Shown here: positions 54,670 through 64,000 of the stretch, in pieces
How positions within the stretch are numbered: position 1 is the stretch's first letter
How the letters are laid out: each line of letters starts with the position of its first letter
Translations under genes and position numbers: made by a program
Notes under the pieces: model-generated
What the model was told of the DNA's origin: nothing
Databases searched by the model: none
What the model saw: only the letters and a program-made list of their open reading frames with translations
Source: Labyrinthula sp. Ha
Lineage: Eukaryota > Sar > Bigyra > Labyrinthulida > Labyrinthulaceae
Assembly: GCA_015227615.1 (NCBI GenBank)
Contig: JAALGZ010000017.1
Span: 1 to 64,000, forward strand
Direction of reading: 5' to 3'
DNA length: 64,000 nucleotides

Positions 54670-57600
54670 CTAAACAGGTGAATCTTCTTCATTATCCTTT
54701 GCACCTGCAATAGTTACTTCACTATCCTCTTTCTCAATCGTTTCTTCTTCTTCTTCTTCCTTTTCACTCTCTTTCAACTCTTCTTCACTCGTTCCAAAAA
54801 ATCTCAACACTTCTTCTTTCTCTACTTTTCCATCTCCATCAAAATCCAAACTTTGTACAACAAAGTTAATTTCTGCTGGAGTCATTTCATTCTCCAAATA
54901 TGTATCCAATACAGCTTCTAACTCTTTCAAACTAATAATCTGGTTATTATTCTTATCCATTTCTTTCAAAATCATAGCTGGTGTTTGTCCTGCTTCTTTC
55001 ACTTTTCTTTTAAAATCCTCAACCAAACCTTCAAGATATGGATCTTGAAGAAGTGGTTCAAACTCTTGTAAGTCCTTCAAAAGTTGTTCTCTCTCACTAT
55101 TATAATGTTCTTTAAACTCTTTTTCTAAATCATCACTTTCTTCATCATCATAAAATATTTTTTGTTCAAAATAATGTTGTCTTCTATTTTGTATTTTTAC
55201 CCAATATGGAATATCACTGATAAAAAAATCAGTTAAATATTTTACAAAGTAAATTCCAACAATAAATCCTAAAAAAGCCCAAACTCTATCAACTTCATCA
55301 TCTACTGGAATTAACTCAATAGAAGAAAATACTAATACAGCAGAATTTACAACAACTGCAATATAACTTAATATAGTAAAAACTTCTAACCAAGTTCCAA
55401 TATCCATAGCTTTTTCAACATACGGTCTTCTAGATAAAGTACAAACTTTTTTTGCATCAACCCAAACTTCAACAAAATTATTTAATAAAGCTAAAGTTGG
55501 TGCTAAAGGAAAAGCAGATACAAATAAAGTAACATATCCAAATTGAATAGCTAATTCAAGATAATCATTAAAAGGTGTTAAATATGGAGATAATAAAAAT
55601 TGTGTTTCGGCAGGTGATATTAATCTTTGCTGTAACGTTTCTTGTTGTTCATAATATTCTGGATCTTCAGCTTTTTCTTCTAATTCTAAATGAAAACCAT
55701 CTCTTTTAACTAATCTTGTATTTGCAACAGGGGAATTTTCTAACTCTCTAGCTGCTTTTTTTACACTTGATGAACTAAACATATTTGTTATCATAGGTAA
55801 ACCAATCTCAATTGCATTATTCATAAATATTTGTGTCATAAAAATAATAATAAGTGAATATCCAAGTGCACCATAACAAGTATCTACATTTAACAATTCT
55901 TCAGAAGCAAATAATATATTTGAACTTCCATCTGGAAAATTATTTTCATCAAACTGTTCTAAATCTGTTACACAAAATTGTGATTGTCCACGTAATATTG
56001 TACCTCTTTTAAAAAAAGCAAAATATGCTAGTGTTGTATAACTATTGAAAAAACTAAAAACAAAAGTTTTTCCTATCAAATAGTTTTCATATGCTAAATC
56101 TGTTCTATGGTTTTCCCAATCTGTTAATATTTTAGCAAGATATTTAAATACATATTGTAAAATATATATAGCAACTGCATTTATAACTAATGCAATCATA
56201 ACAGCAATAGTTGGATCAATACCTTCTTGTGAAGACATAACAACACGAAATACATATGTACCAAAAAAAGCAGCTATAGTTATGCCAACAGCTGTAAGTA
56301 TAATAGATGAAGAAGTTGCAACACGTAATTTAAAAGAATTTTGATTTGAATACTTTACTGGTAATCCAGTTACTGCATCTGGAATAGTAAATTTACTTTC
56401 AAATTCTGGTCTTACAACTGCTTCTCTTGTATATCCACCTGTACCCCATTTAAAACTTAATATATTTTCTCTTCTTTTCCAAAATTCTAAAAAAAAAGCA
56501 GCCCAAAGTGCTATTAATACAGAATATGCAGGTACTAAATGTGGAAGTTCAGTTGGTACTAAGTTATATAATATAAAATTTTCACTTAAATCAACAGCAA
56601 AAGGTGTTCTTTCAGTTGTAAAAGGTTGTTCTTCGACTAAATCTTCAAGTTCTTCACGTGATATTGTAGAAGCAGGTTGTGTCAAATTAACAAGTTGTAC
56701 AGCTACTGAATTTGTGACAATATTTAAAGATCCTGTTTGTCTGTATAAATCAGATAATTGAAAAGCAAATACAATAATTCCAGCAAGTGCAGTTGGAATT
56801 AACCACATAGAATAAAATTCAAGAAAAGCAAAATAATATGCTATTTTTTCACCTGTATAATTCCTTAAATCTTCAATAGGTTGTCTCCAAGGAATACATA
56901 AACGAAAATTACATATTCCACTATCTGAAAAAAACTTACTAAATAATTCTCTTGAAGTTAAATCTTTTGCTTTTGAGGCTTGTTTACTAAATTGTATTGG
57001 AAAATGTGCAGATATATTTCCCTCAAATTGTAATCTCATTAAATCTAAACCAGCACCTCTTACACCTCTAATCTTTCGGGTATCTTGTTCAAGAGCAACT
57101 TGTGTTAAATATATTCTATCAGTTGTCTTTAATATAGTTTTATCTCTATATCTCCTATAAAATTCAACTCCATGTTCTTGAATAATTTTTTCTTCCCACT
57201 CTTCATCATATTTCATATGAATATGTCTATATGCTTTTTTTTGACTTTGTGTAAGAAAAGCTTTTTTTACTTCATCTAAACTAACCTCATATTTAGCATA
57301 ATTTGTATCTGTTCCTTCATAATCATATTCATCTGTTATAAATAAAGGTGGATATTCTTTTCCATGTGGATATTGAATATCATCATATTGTTTTTCTGTA
57401 TATTTTGTATAATCTAAATATACTCTTTCTGCTGGTTTTTTAGGATAAAAACCTTTTTCTTTTGCTTTAAGTTCTAAAATATATTTTAAACTTCTAGATG
57501 ATATTTCTAATTTATAATTCATAAATTCTGCTTGATCTAATAATCTTTTATCATTACATCCAACTTTACATATTATATTCTTCTTATTAGAAGTATAAAT

Positions 57601-57936
57601 TAATTGCGTTACAAATCCTGCTTTTTGTATTTTCCTTAATATTTCGAACCTCATATTTTCTAATTTTTTTACTCTTTCTTGATATTCTTCTTCTGTTTCA
57701 TTCTTTATTAATTTCATAGCCATATTTCCTTCTGTTGGTTTTACTGGGAAAATTATACAGTACAAATATATCGTTTCTTCTGGTGAAGTTGAACTTCTTC
57801 TACTCAATTCATCTGCATATTCTTCTGATGACATTTGGAAATCTATTGATTCCTCAGCTTTATCTTGTACACCTTGAATGCCATCAGGAGATGCAATATT
57901 TTCAAACTTTTCAAGTCTTTGGTGAGCTCTTGACAT
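54670..57936 (-). CDS. Anoctamin/TMEM16 family channel or scramblase with C-terminal EF-hands (1088 aa)
   Basis: A cytosolic N-terminus (~1-365) leads into the anoctamin entry motif (NYTGEKIAYYFAFLEFYSMW), then about ten membrane segments. Family signatures include EFWKRRENILSFKWGT, WENHRTDLAYENYLI and QFGYVTLFVSAFPLAP. Residues that form the calcium site in TMEM16 proteins are present: NNAIE in TM6, the Glu in YLELAIQFG in TM7, and Glu and Asp in NNFVEVWVDAKK in TM8, so calcium gating is likely. The C-terminus adds a pair of EF-hands (loops DKNNNQIISLKE at ~994 and DFDGDGKVEKEE at ~1031) and an acidic tail. Animal anoctamins lack these. TMEM16 proteins are calcium-gated chloride channels or lipid scramblases; sequence alone does not decide which. 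The gene is intronless. It starts at the first ATG 53 bp downstream of a TTTTGGGCAATT motif and ends TAG. Confidence 0.93.
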   Translation of the reverse strand: MSRAHQRLEKFENIASPDGIQGVQDKAEESIDFQMSSEEYADELSRRSSTSPEETIYLYCIIFPVKPTEGNMAMKLIKNETEEEYQERVKKLENMRFEILRKIQKAGFVTQLIYTSNKKNIICKVGCNDKRLLDQAEFMNYKLEISSRSLKYILELKAKEKGFYPKKPAERVYLDYTKYTEKQYDDIQYPHGKEYPPLFITDEYDYEGTDTNYAKYEVSLDEVKKAFLTQSQKKAYRHIHMKYDEEWEEKIIQEHGVEFYRRYRDKTILKTTDRIYLTQVALEQDTRKIRGVRGAGLDLMRLQFEGNISAHFPIQFSKQASKAKDLTSRELFSKFFSDSGICNFRLCIPWRQPIEDLRNYTGEKIAYYFAFLEFYSMWLIPTALAGIIVFAFQLSDLYRQTGSLNIVTNSVAVQLVNLTQPASTISREELEDLVEEQPFTTERTPFAVDLSENFILYNLVPTELPHLVPAYSVLIALWAAFFLEFWKRRENILSFKWGTGGYTREAVVRPEFESKFTIPDAVTGLPVKYSNQNSFKLRVATSSSIILTAVGITIAAFFGTYVFRVVMSSQEGIDPTIAVMIALVINAVAIYILQYVFKYLAKILTDWENHRTDLAYENYLIGKTFVFSFFNSYTTLAYFAFFKRGTILRGQSQFCVTDLEQFDENNFPDGSSNILFASEELLNVDTCYGALGYSLIIIFMTQIFMNNAIEIGLPMITNMFSSSSVKKAARELENSPVANTRLVKRDGFHLELEEKAEDPEYYEQQETLQQRLISPAETQFLLSPYLTPFNDYLELAIQFGYVTLFVSAFPLAPTLALLNNFVEVWVDAKKVCTLSRRPYVEKAMDIGTWLEVFTILSYIAVVVNSAVLVFSSIELIPVDDEVDRVWAFLGFIVGIYFVKYLTDFFISDIPYWVKIQNRRQHYFEQKIFYDDEESDDLEKEFKEHYNSEREQLLKDLQEFEPLLQDPYLEGLVEDFKRKVKEAGQTPAMILKEMDKNNNQIISLKELEAVLDTYLENEMTPAEINFVVQSLDFDGDGKVEKEEVLRFFGTSEEELKESEKEEEEEETIEKEDSEVTIAGAKDNEEDSPV

Positions 57937-57988
57937 TGTTTATCAGGAGTTGTTTTGATTCTCTAGTTTTGCAGTTTTGCTTTTTTAA

Positions 57989-58066
57989 TTTTGGGCAATT
58001 CGACTATACGTTAAATTATGGGAATGGGATGATGCGGATAAATTTTGGGCAATTGTTAAATTGCCC
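57989..58066 (-). promoter_or_regulatory. TTTTGGGCAATT motifs upstream of the anoctamin gene
   Basis: TTTTGGGCAATT occurs at 57,989-58,000 and 58,043-58,054. A reverse-facing AAATTGCCC follows at 58,058, forming an inverted pair. They lie 53-130 bp upstream of the ATG. The same 12-mer is the main repeated motif of the Ulp1-unit leader. Confidence 0.5.
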
Positions 58067-60758
58067 ATGTAAAATTATACCGTTTATACTGGCTATTAAC
58101 TGGATATTTTATTATTTAATAATGGGTATATTGGGATTTAACAAACTTCTTTTATACCCAACTACAAGAAAACAAAAATAGTTAGATTAGATATGTTTAC
58201 AATGATTCTAGATATGGAATTTGTTTTTTCATCAGCTTCAGACAACATGTACCTGACCTTAGATCTTTAATTAAGAATTATTTTGCCCACGTTTAGGTTA
58301 GAAGAATAGTATTCTCTGTCAATATAGATTTAGCTATCTCTCCAAAAGAACTCACAGTTGCAAAAACTAAAGAGATGTTTTATATTTAAGGATTTGAGGA
58401 TAATGGAATAAACCGGCCTATTAAGGAGAAAATGGAAACAGGCTGTAAAATACTTATTTGGGAACTGTATAACTAAGTTTATGATTATGTGAACTTGAAT
58501 ATCAAAATTTAATAGAATAGTAAGACAGTTAGACTGCTATTAGGGCTGTAGAGAGAAGTATTGCAATAGTTTATGTCTAGGGCGATTAATTCAAAAGTAA
58601 CAGTAATAACAGAAGAAAAAAAGAAACTACTTTCAAGATTCAGATGATCAAAAATTATACTAAGAAAAGCAAACAATTGCATTTGAAGGTCACAATTAGT
58701 GATTCAAATACATCTTAGAATCTGTTCATGTATTGAAATCGCAGAAGCAACTTCATTTGATCAAGTAAAATGCTTCTATTGCGAAAAAGGCAAATTTAGC
58801 TGGTGTTAGTAGCGCTTATAGACACTAAATTTATTAAATAACTAACTAGCAATCAATAAATAAAGATAAAGGTCAAAATCTTCAACGCTTCCAGCCGAAA
58901 CTTGTTGTGTTCACAAAGATGAAATCTACACTCCTTAGTCTAGCTTTAATTTACCTCAATCATAGACATGTAGTCACCTAAACTTCTTCAGTTTTGCGTC
59001 AGCTGGAAAGAAAAATGACCAAATTCTTTAAAAAGAAAGAATGATTTAAAAAATTTTGTCAGCAAGAGTTTTTATTGATTGAGGGGAAAAATGCATCTTC
59101 ATTGCTGCATATGGGCTTTAGAGAAAAAAAAGAGATGCAGGTTCAAACATAAGAACCTTTAGTCATCAAATGCTAGATGCGCACTTGATCCGAGAACGGG
59201 TGAGCCAAACTAGGAACACATATGAGCCTTGTTGCTGTAATGCGGCCTTATTTAATTTGCAATCTGATTGTTGGCCATCATGGCTTGTGTTTCTCAAGCC
59301 GACAGCTATCAAGCAGATCCTGTTACTCCAGAAGGTACAGACCTGTAGCTGAGGGAATTTTTCTTTCCACCATGATAGGATATAAGAAATTCAAATGAAT
59401 TTGGGAAAACATAAGAAACCCCTTGCAAGAAAAGTCTCCTGATTCAAACTGTAAATAAACCAAATATCAGGTAACTCCTCGCCTTAAGCAAAGTGTTATT
59501 GTGTTAGGCTTCTAGCGTGTCAATGTATAAATTGGGAAATAAAGATACAGTTATTTACATAAGCTTAAATTTTTTATCCAAGATGTTGGACTTAGAGCGA
59601 TATTGACTAGAGTGATGAAGACAATGTTTTGCAAAAACAGATAAGTCCTGTTGTTATACTATTCTAGACGTGAGAGAGGCTCTGCTTGTAACAGAAAAGA
59701 ATACTATCCGGTCAAATAACAGAACAACATTTTTTTCTTGTGCCTACCTCTGAAGGCCATAAGGCATTCGATTAGACCAGATCATTGACATTAGGTACTT
59801 TATTACTGATTTAATGAACTTGCAATTAATAATTTTGATCTTATATGTGCCCGGATAAAAAGTATCTAAATGAAAAATATCTTGAATGATAAGCGTGAAA
59901 CAAATGTATTTTAACAAAATAGGGTACAGGTATTTGGTAAATGGTAGCAAGATTCCTTTCTCTTTCCATTACAAATTTTTGCTAGATACTCTGTGACAAG
60001 AAAATTCTCGAGGATGTTTGTAATGGAGCAATATTTCTAGTACGCATCATAGAGCTGTCATTCCAATTTCCTATTTGCTCTCTAATGCACCAGAATGTCA
60101 TGTTTTATCATTATTCCGTTACCATATAATTTGCTTCTTGGTTTCAAATAGTACCTGGATTCTTTCAATTAATTAAGCCAAAATAAGAAAATAACAAGAG
60201 TGAAGAATTATTGTGCTCAAGAAGAAGTGGCACTTTTAACAGTTCTTGTTTCCACCTAGAATAGAGTATTGTATGAAAGTTTTTTTACGCTCTAAATTAT
60301 TCAAGGTGAACTTTTCTGAGCATATCATACTACAGCAGTTAATTTTACATGAGACTATAGGTAAATTGGATCAATCATGAAAATTTGAATTAAGTTAAGT
60401 ACTTTCATTCTCTAAGAGTTGAAGAAGCTCCCATAGCAACAACTATTCTAGTTACATATGACTTGATAAAACTTAGAAATACTAAATTTAACACAGGATC
60501 AGATGCACTTTCTATAGAATTCCAAGCCTTAATATATACGGTAACTAATTCGGTATTGAGTACTTAATAACATACAATGGTGCTTTATCGGTTGCGTTTC
60601 ATGTGATGCGTCAAGTAAAAAACCACCGAGAATTCGACATTTTTTTTCTTCTTTATTCTATTTAGTATTTGTTTTTTATTTAAGTATTTGTTATTTATTA
60701 ATCAATCACCTTAAATAAAATTATTGCATTATCTTAGAAATAGAAATGATCTGAAAGA
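58067..60758. other. Intergenic, between anoctamin and WD40 genes
   Basis: No gene can be supported. A segment at ~59,160-59,350 is richer in G+C than its surroundings and open in both directions (for example DCKLNKAALQQQGSYVFLVW on the minus strand), without a recognised family. The two genes are divergently transcribed from this interval. Confidence 0.4.
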
Positions 60759-60770
60759 TTTTGGGCAAAT
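60759..60770 (+). promoter_or_regulatory. TTTTGGGCAAAT motif upstream of the WD40 gene
   Basis: Eleven of twelve bases match the TTTTGGGCAATT motif, 91-102 bp upstream of the ATG and in the opposite orientation relative to transcription compared with the anoctamin motifs. It is part of the shared-motif observation. Confidence 0.4.
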
Positions 60771-60860
60771 TAACTTGTCTACAAAGATGTCGAACATATT
60801 TTAAACTCAATAAAGCATTACCACAGAAACACCTTTCCATTCAAGAAAGAAACAACAAAA

Positions 60861-62378
60861 ATGTCTTTAAATTCAGATGAGTTAAATCTACTTATTCTAC
60901 GCTATCTTGAAGAATGTAATTTCACACATTCCTCATTCACATTTCTAAATGAGTCAATGCTATCTAAATCAAGCCTTACAGAACATAATCTTCCACCAAA
61001 TTCTTTAATCAACCTTGTACAAAGAGGAATCCTTTACACAGAAATCGAACAAGATCAAACAAAAAAACCATCTTCACAACCAATAAAAAGAAAGAATATT
61101 CAATCCAAACCAGTTAATCAAAAAAAAAAGAAAAAGAAACGTAAACAACTTGAATCCTTTATTCTATCAACAAAAGAAAACGAAGCGTTAACTTCTCAGT
61201 GGAATCCAAAGAAACCAAATCTTCTTCTTTCTGGCTTAGGTAAAGCAAAAGCTATCTTATGGAATTTATCAAAAAATACAGAAAATAAAGAAACACAAAG
61301 TTTAAATTTATCTTTTGATTCACCTTTACTTTCAAGAAAAAAGAAACAATTGTTTGATGTAACTTCAGTTCAATGGAGTAATGATGGAAATTTATTAGTT
61401 ATTGGTGATTCACAAGGATTTTTAACTTTATGGAAATTAGATGGTAATGAATTAAAAAAGCTTTGTGCTTTTCGTGCACATAAATCTTGTGTATTTGCAG
61501 CAAAATTTAATTTTTCTTCTAGTTTACTTGTTTCTGCTTCAAATGATAAAACTTTATGTTTATATAATGTAAAAGAATTAATAAATAATAAAGAAAAAAA
61601 TATATATGAAGAAGTTTTAGAAGATATAGTTGAAAAAGTTATTGCAATAAGTGGTGAAGTTGTTAAAAAAGGTTTAAAACAAGTTATTAGAATACATGAA
61701 GCTGCTGTACTTGATATATGTTGGAAACCAACAAAAGAAGATATTTTTGCTTCTTCTTCAGCTGATAAAACAGTTGGTATTTATAATGTATCTTTACAAA
61801 AGAATATTATTATTCGTGGACATGGTGGTGAAGTTAATGCAGTAAGATATAGTCCATGTGGAAATATTCTTGCTTCAGCAGCTGAAGATAAAACAACAAA
61901 ATTATGGTTAGTTAATATAAATAAAGAAGAGCAACCTGTAACAACACTTATGGGACATAATGAAGAAGTTTTTAGTTTAAATTGGGCACCAAAAGGTATT
62001 GAAAGAGAAAATATATTGGAAAATAGACTTGGTACAACTTCTTTTGATTGTACAGTACGTTTATGGAAAGTATTATATGATAAAGAAACAAAAACTATAC
62101 AAGCACATAGTTTATTTGTATTAAGAGAACATAAAGGTCCTGTTTATTCAGTATGTTTTTCACCTAATGAAGAACAATGGCCGTATGTTGCTTCTGGTGG
62201 AATAGATAAAAATGTTCATATATATGATAGTCAAACTGGTGGTTTATTATATAAACATACAACACTTGGAACTGTATATGAAATGACATTTGGAATTGTA
62301 GATGATAAATTGTTATTAGCTGCAAGTTGTGGAAGAGGAGAAAATCATGTTAATGTTATAACTTTACCTAAGGAATAA
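60861..62378 (+). CDS. LisH/WD40 corepressor subunit, TBL1/TBL1XR1-like (505 aa)
   Basis: The N-terminus is a LisH dimerisation motif (SDELNLLILRYLEECNFTHSSFTFLNES, residues ~4-31), followed by a Lys-rich linker with a nuclear-localisation-like run (residues ~90-96) and seven to eight WD repeats to the C-terminus. The repeat sequences and length match TBL1X/TBL1XR1 and yeast Sif2, for example GHGGEVNAVRYSPCGNILAS, GTTSFDCTVRLWKV and GPVYSVCFSP...VASGGIDKNVHIYDSQTG. These proteins sit in the NCoR/SMRT-HDAC3 or Set3 complexes and bind histones. An insertion of about 45 residues (NNKEKNIYEEVLEDIVEKV...) between WD repeats is unusual for the family. The gene is intronless and strongly A/T-biased in codon use. 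The start is supported by the LisH beginning at residue 4. Confidence 0.92.
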   Translation: MSLNSDELNLLILRYLEECNFTHSSFTFLNESMLSKSSLTEHNLPPNSLINLVQRGILYTEIEQDQTKKPSSQPIKRKNIQSKPVNQKKKKKKRKQLESFILSTKENEALTSQWNPKKPNLLLSGLGKAKAILWNLSKNTENKETQSLNLSFDSPLLSRKKKQLFDVTSVQWSNDGNLLVIGDSQGFLTLWKLDGNELKKLCAFRAHKSCVFAAKFNFSSSLLVSASNDKTLCLYNVKELINNKEKNIYEEVLEDIVEKVIAISGEVVKKGLKQVIRIHEAAVLDICWKPTKEDIFASSSADKTVGIYNVSLQKNIIIRGHGGEVNAVRYSPCGNILASAAEDKTTKLWLVNINKEEQPVTTLMGHNEEVFSLNWAPKGIERENILENRLGTTSFDCTVRLWKVLYDKETKTIQAHSLFVLREHKGPVYSVCFSPNEEQWPYVASGGIDKNVHIYDSQTGGLLYKHTTLGTVYEMTFGIVDDKLLLAASCGRGENHVNVITLPKE

Positions 62379-62577
62379 CTATTGTTTTTAATTTGGTTAA
62401 ACAAGTGATAAATAGGTCAAATATTGTTAAAAAACATAAAGTGAGAAGTTTTGCTGTAGATAAAAGACATTTATAAACTTTGGAAGGGGGTTTCGGGTGT
62501 TCAAGTACGGTATCTACACGATCAAGGAGATTCTCATAGTAGTCATTTTCTTCTCCAATGTCTTTATCATTCATCAT
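62368..62577 (-). CDS. Possible small membrane protein (69 aa), convergent with the WD40 gene
   Basis: An acidic, Asn/Asp-rich N-terminus (MNDKDIGEENDYYENLLDRV) is followed by a Pro/Lys segment and a hydrophobic stretch (LLTLCFLTIFDLFITCL). The sequence looks protein-like, but the frame overlaps the last 11 bases of the convergent WD40 ORF, which is unusual. It may be chance or the first exon of something longer. Confidence 0.25.
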   Translation of the reverse strand: MMNDKDIGEENDYYENLLDRVDTVLEHPKPPSKVYKCLLSTAKLLTLCFLTIFDLFITCLTKLKTIVIP

Positions 62578-62749
62578 TATTCAACTATGGTAATGTCATC
62601 CTGAGTTCACAATCAGTAAATTAAATGTTAAATTACCAGTTTACTTGTGAAGTATAAGCATGATTAACCTTTGGGCTGCAGTTGAAGAAAAGTAGATTAT
62701 TTATACTAATGATACTCATATGCAAACAGTTTTCTTCTTCATATTGACC

Positions 62750-63980
62750 TTTATGGTGAGAAAATGCTTTTGAGGAGATCTGGAAGTTTCTTGTAGTTGT
62801 TTGTCCAAGAGAGCTTCAGCTTGACCGTTCTCAGTCCACGAGTCTTGTTTAACCTTTATTTTATGTTTAGAATTTAAAATCATAAACTGAAAGTTTTCAA
62901 AGTTTTTTTCTCCTCAAATGAAATAATTTTACTTTCCACTTAATACTTTTAATTTTTCTCAATATATTGTTCAAGTTCATAATCATTGTTCCTGTTACTA
63001 GATGCCAGAACTCAGATAAATAGCTGATTCGTGAGAGCACAAAAGAATTTATCACATCATATTTATTTTTTATAAAGGATTTAGTTCTGAAATTTCTTAG
63101 AGAGTTGTTTCAGCAATTGTATAGCCTGTTGAGTTTGGAGTTTGAGGTGTCCTTGGTCGATGCCTTGTCTTCTCTTCACTCCTAGAAACTTGAGGCCTTT
63201 CACTACACAAATAGTTGCTGTATCTATTTCTAGCTTTAGATCAAGTAAAACATGGTTCTAGGTTTACTAAAACGGCTACATATGCGGATCTAGAAATACT
63301 CCTACATCTTACTGTTGAGATTTCTTTGCCCACAAAGTAAGGTTGATACCCAAACAAGGTAGACTTGGACATAGAATATCGGTTATAACAGTCACGCACA
63401 AAGTCACAAATAAATGCATCTATGTTATTTATAGAAATTATTTAAATAAATTTCTACCTTGGAATATGAGCATCCAGTTCATGTTGGTCACATGTCTCTT
63501 CAGAAACCGTTTCAGTCTCATTTATACACGGCGTATATGGATAAGGGTATCTTATAATACCCCCGGAAAAAGATGGTGTCAGAAAAAAGCAATGATGTTA
63601 GGAATGAGATTGTTTTCTTCTAGGTAGTCTTCCTGGCGAATATATGAAACCTTATTTAGTATATTATCCATTAATATGGCGAATAATGCTGGTGTCGGGT
63701 TATTTTGCTATATTATCTATAGGGCAATCCTGAACCTTTTTTATGAGTACAGCTAAAATGGGAATTTTTCCTATTTATACAGATATGTAATTATCTTACT
63801 GAGAGGGTGATTCAGTTTCCGTTTATTTAATCAGGTTCTTTAAGACAATCCCAATTTTTAAAAGCGTTCTGTCAGTCTGCAAATAAGAAGTACACTTTCC
63901 TTTCTTCACACTGCCTTTCTTTACAGGGTTTAATACTATTGTCGTGTTTTCTGTTATTTCATCTTCTTCCGACATACTTG
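62750..63980 (-). pseudogene. Decayed LINE (non-LTR) reverse transcriptase
   Basis: Minus-strand pieces resemble an APE-type LINE RT in the right order. First (63,701-63,579) is TPALFAILMDNILNKV...YLEENNLIPNI, like the family's 'P...KI.EKI...L...LEENNLIP.QFGFR'. Then (63,255-63,090) comes a thumb-like VVKGLKFLGVKRRQGID followed by a helix, and then 62,860-62,780. Several frameshifts and stops separate them (for example TGA after IIAFF at 63,579 and TAA after KKFQN near 63,090). It is unrelated to the R2-like element. The remainder of the region has no other gene. Confidence 0.45.
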
Positions 63981-64000
63981 CTTAGTATTATAATATGATT

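Overview
The window looks like a chromosome-end region of a unicellular eukaryote that I cannot place to genus. The evidence is long intron-poor genes in AT-rich DNA, internal blocks of TAACCC telomere-type repeats, a gene whose frame is only restored by removing introns of 28-33 nt, and a eukaryotic gene set (ADCY10-type cyclase, anoctamin, TBL1-type WD40, GPS-7TM receptor). All telomere-type blocks read CCCTAA on the + strand. If they keep the orientation of the chromosome end, the telomere lies to the left of base 1.

Region 1 (1-11.1 kb) is a subtelomeric element array. A ~4.3 kb minus-strand unit encoding a Ulp1/C48-type cysteine protease is present about 1.6 times (period 4294 bp). Each unit is separated by exactly four TAACCC repeats and a 60-bp satellite. 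To its right are two head-to-tail copies of an R2-like non-LTR retrotransposon (zinc fingers, RT, restriction-like endonuclease). One copy is 5'-truncated and one looks full length (968 aa ORF, 5' UTR of ~168-bp tandem repeats). The full copy's 3' end abuts CCCTAA repeats in the orientation expected for end-joining onto a telomeric 3' overhang.

Region 2 (11.1-36.9 kb) is mostly gene-poor AT-rich DNA. Its one clear gene (18.1-24.6 kb) is a soluble adenylyl cyclase of ADCY10 architecture. Its frame continues for 326 sense codons beyond an in-frame TAG.

Region 3 (36,942-44,064) is an old, broken Ty3/gypsy-type LTR retrotransposon with 135-bp LTRs and a short target duplication. Downstream of the integrase it carries chromodomain-like, SANT/Myb-like and MT-A70 (m6A methyltransferase)-like parts. 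This is the most unusual gene content in the window.

Region 4 (44-64 kb) holds the host genes. They are a six-exon GPS-plus-7TM receptor (45.5-48.4 kb), a possible AACGTT-rich inverted-repeat element, an unidentified spliced or decaying gene near 50-51.8 kb, a coiled-coil protein, an EF-hand-bearing anoctamin, a LisH/WD40 TBL1-like corepressor subunit, a small possible membrane protein, and a decayed LINE RT at the right edge. Several host genes and the Ulp1 element share short upstream motifs (TTTTGGGCAATT; ATGGCCATTATTTA), which suggests a common promoter vocabulary.
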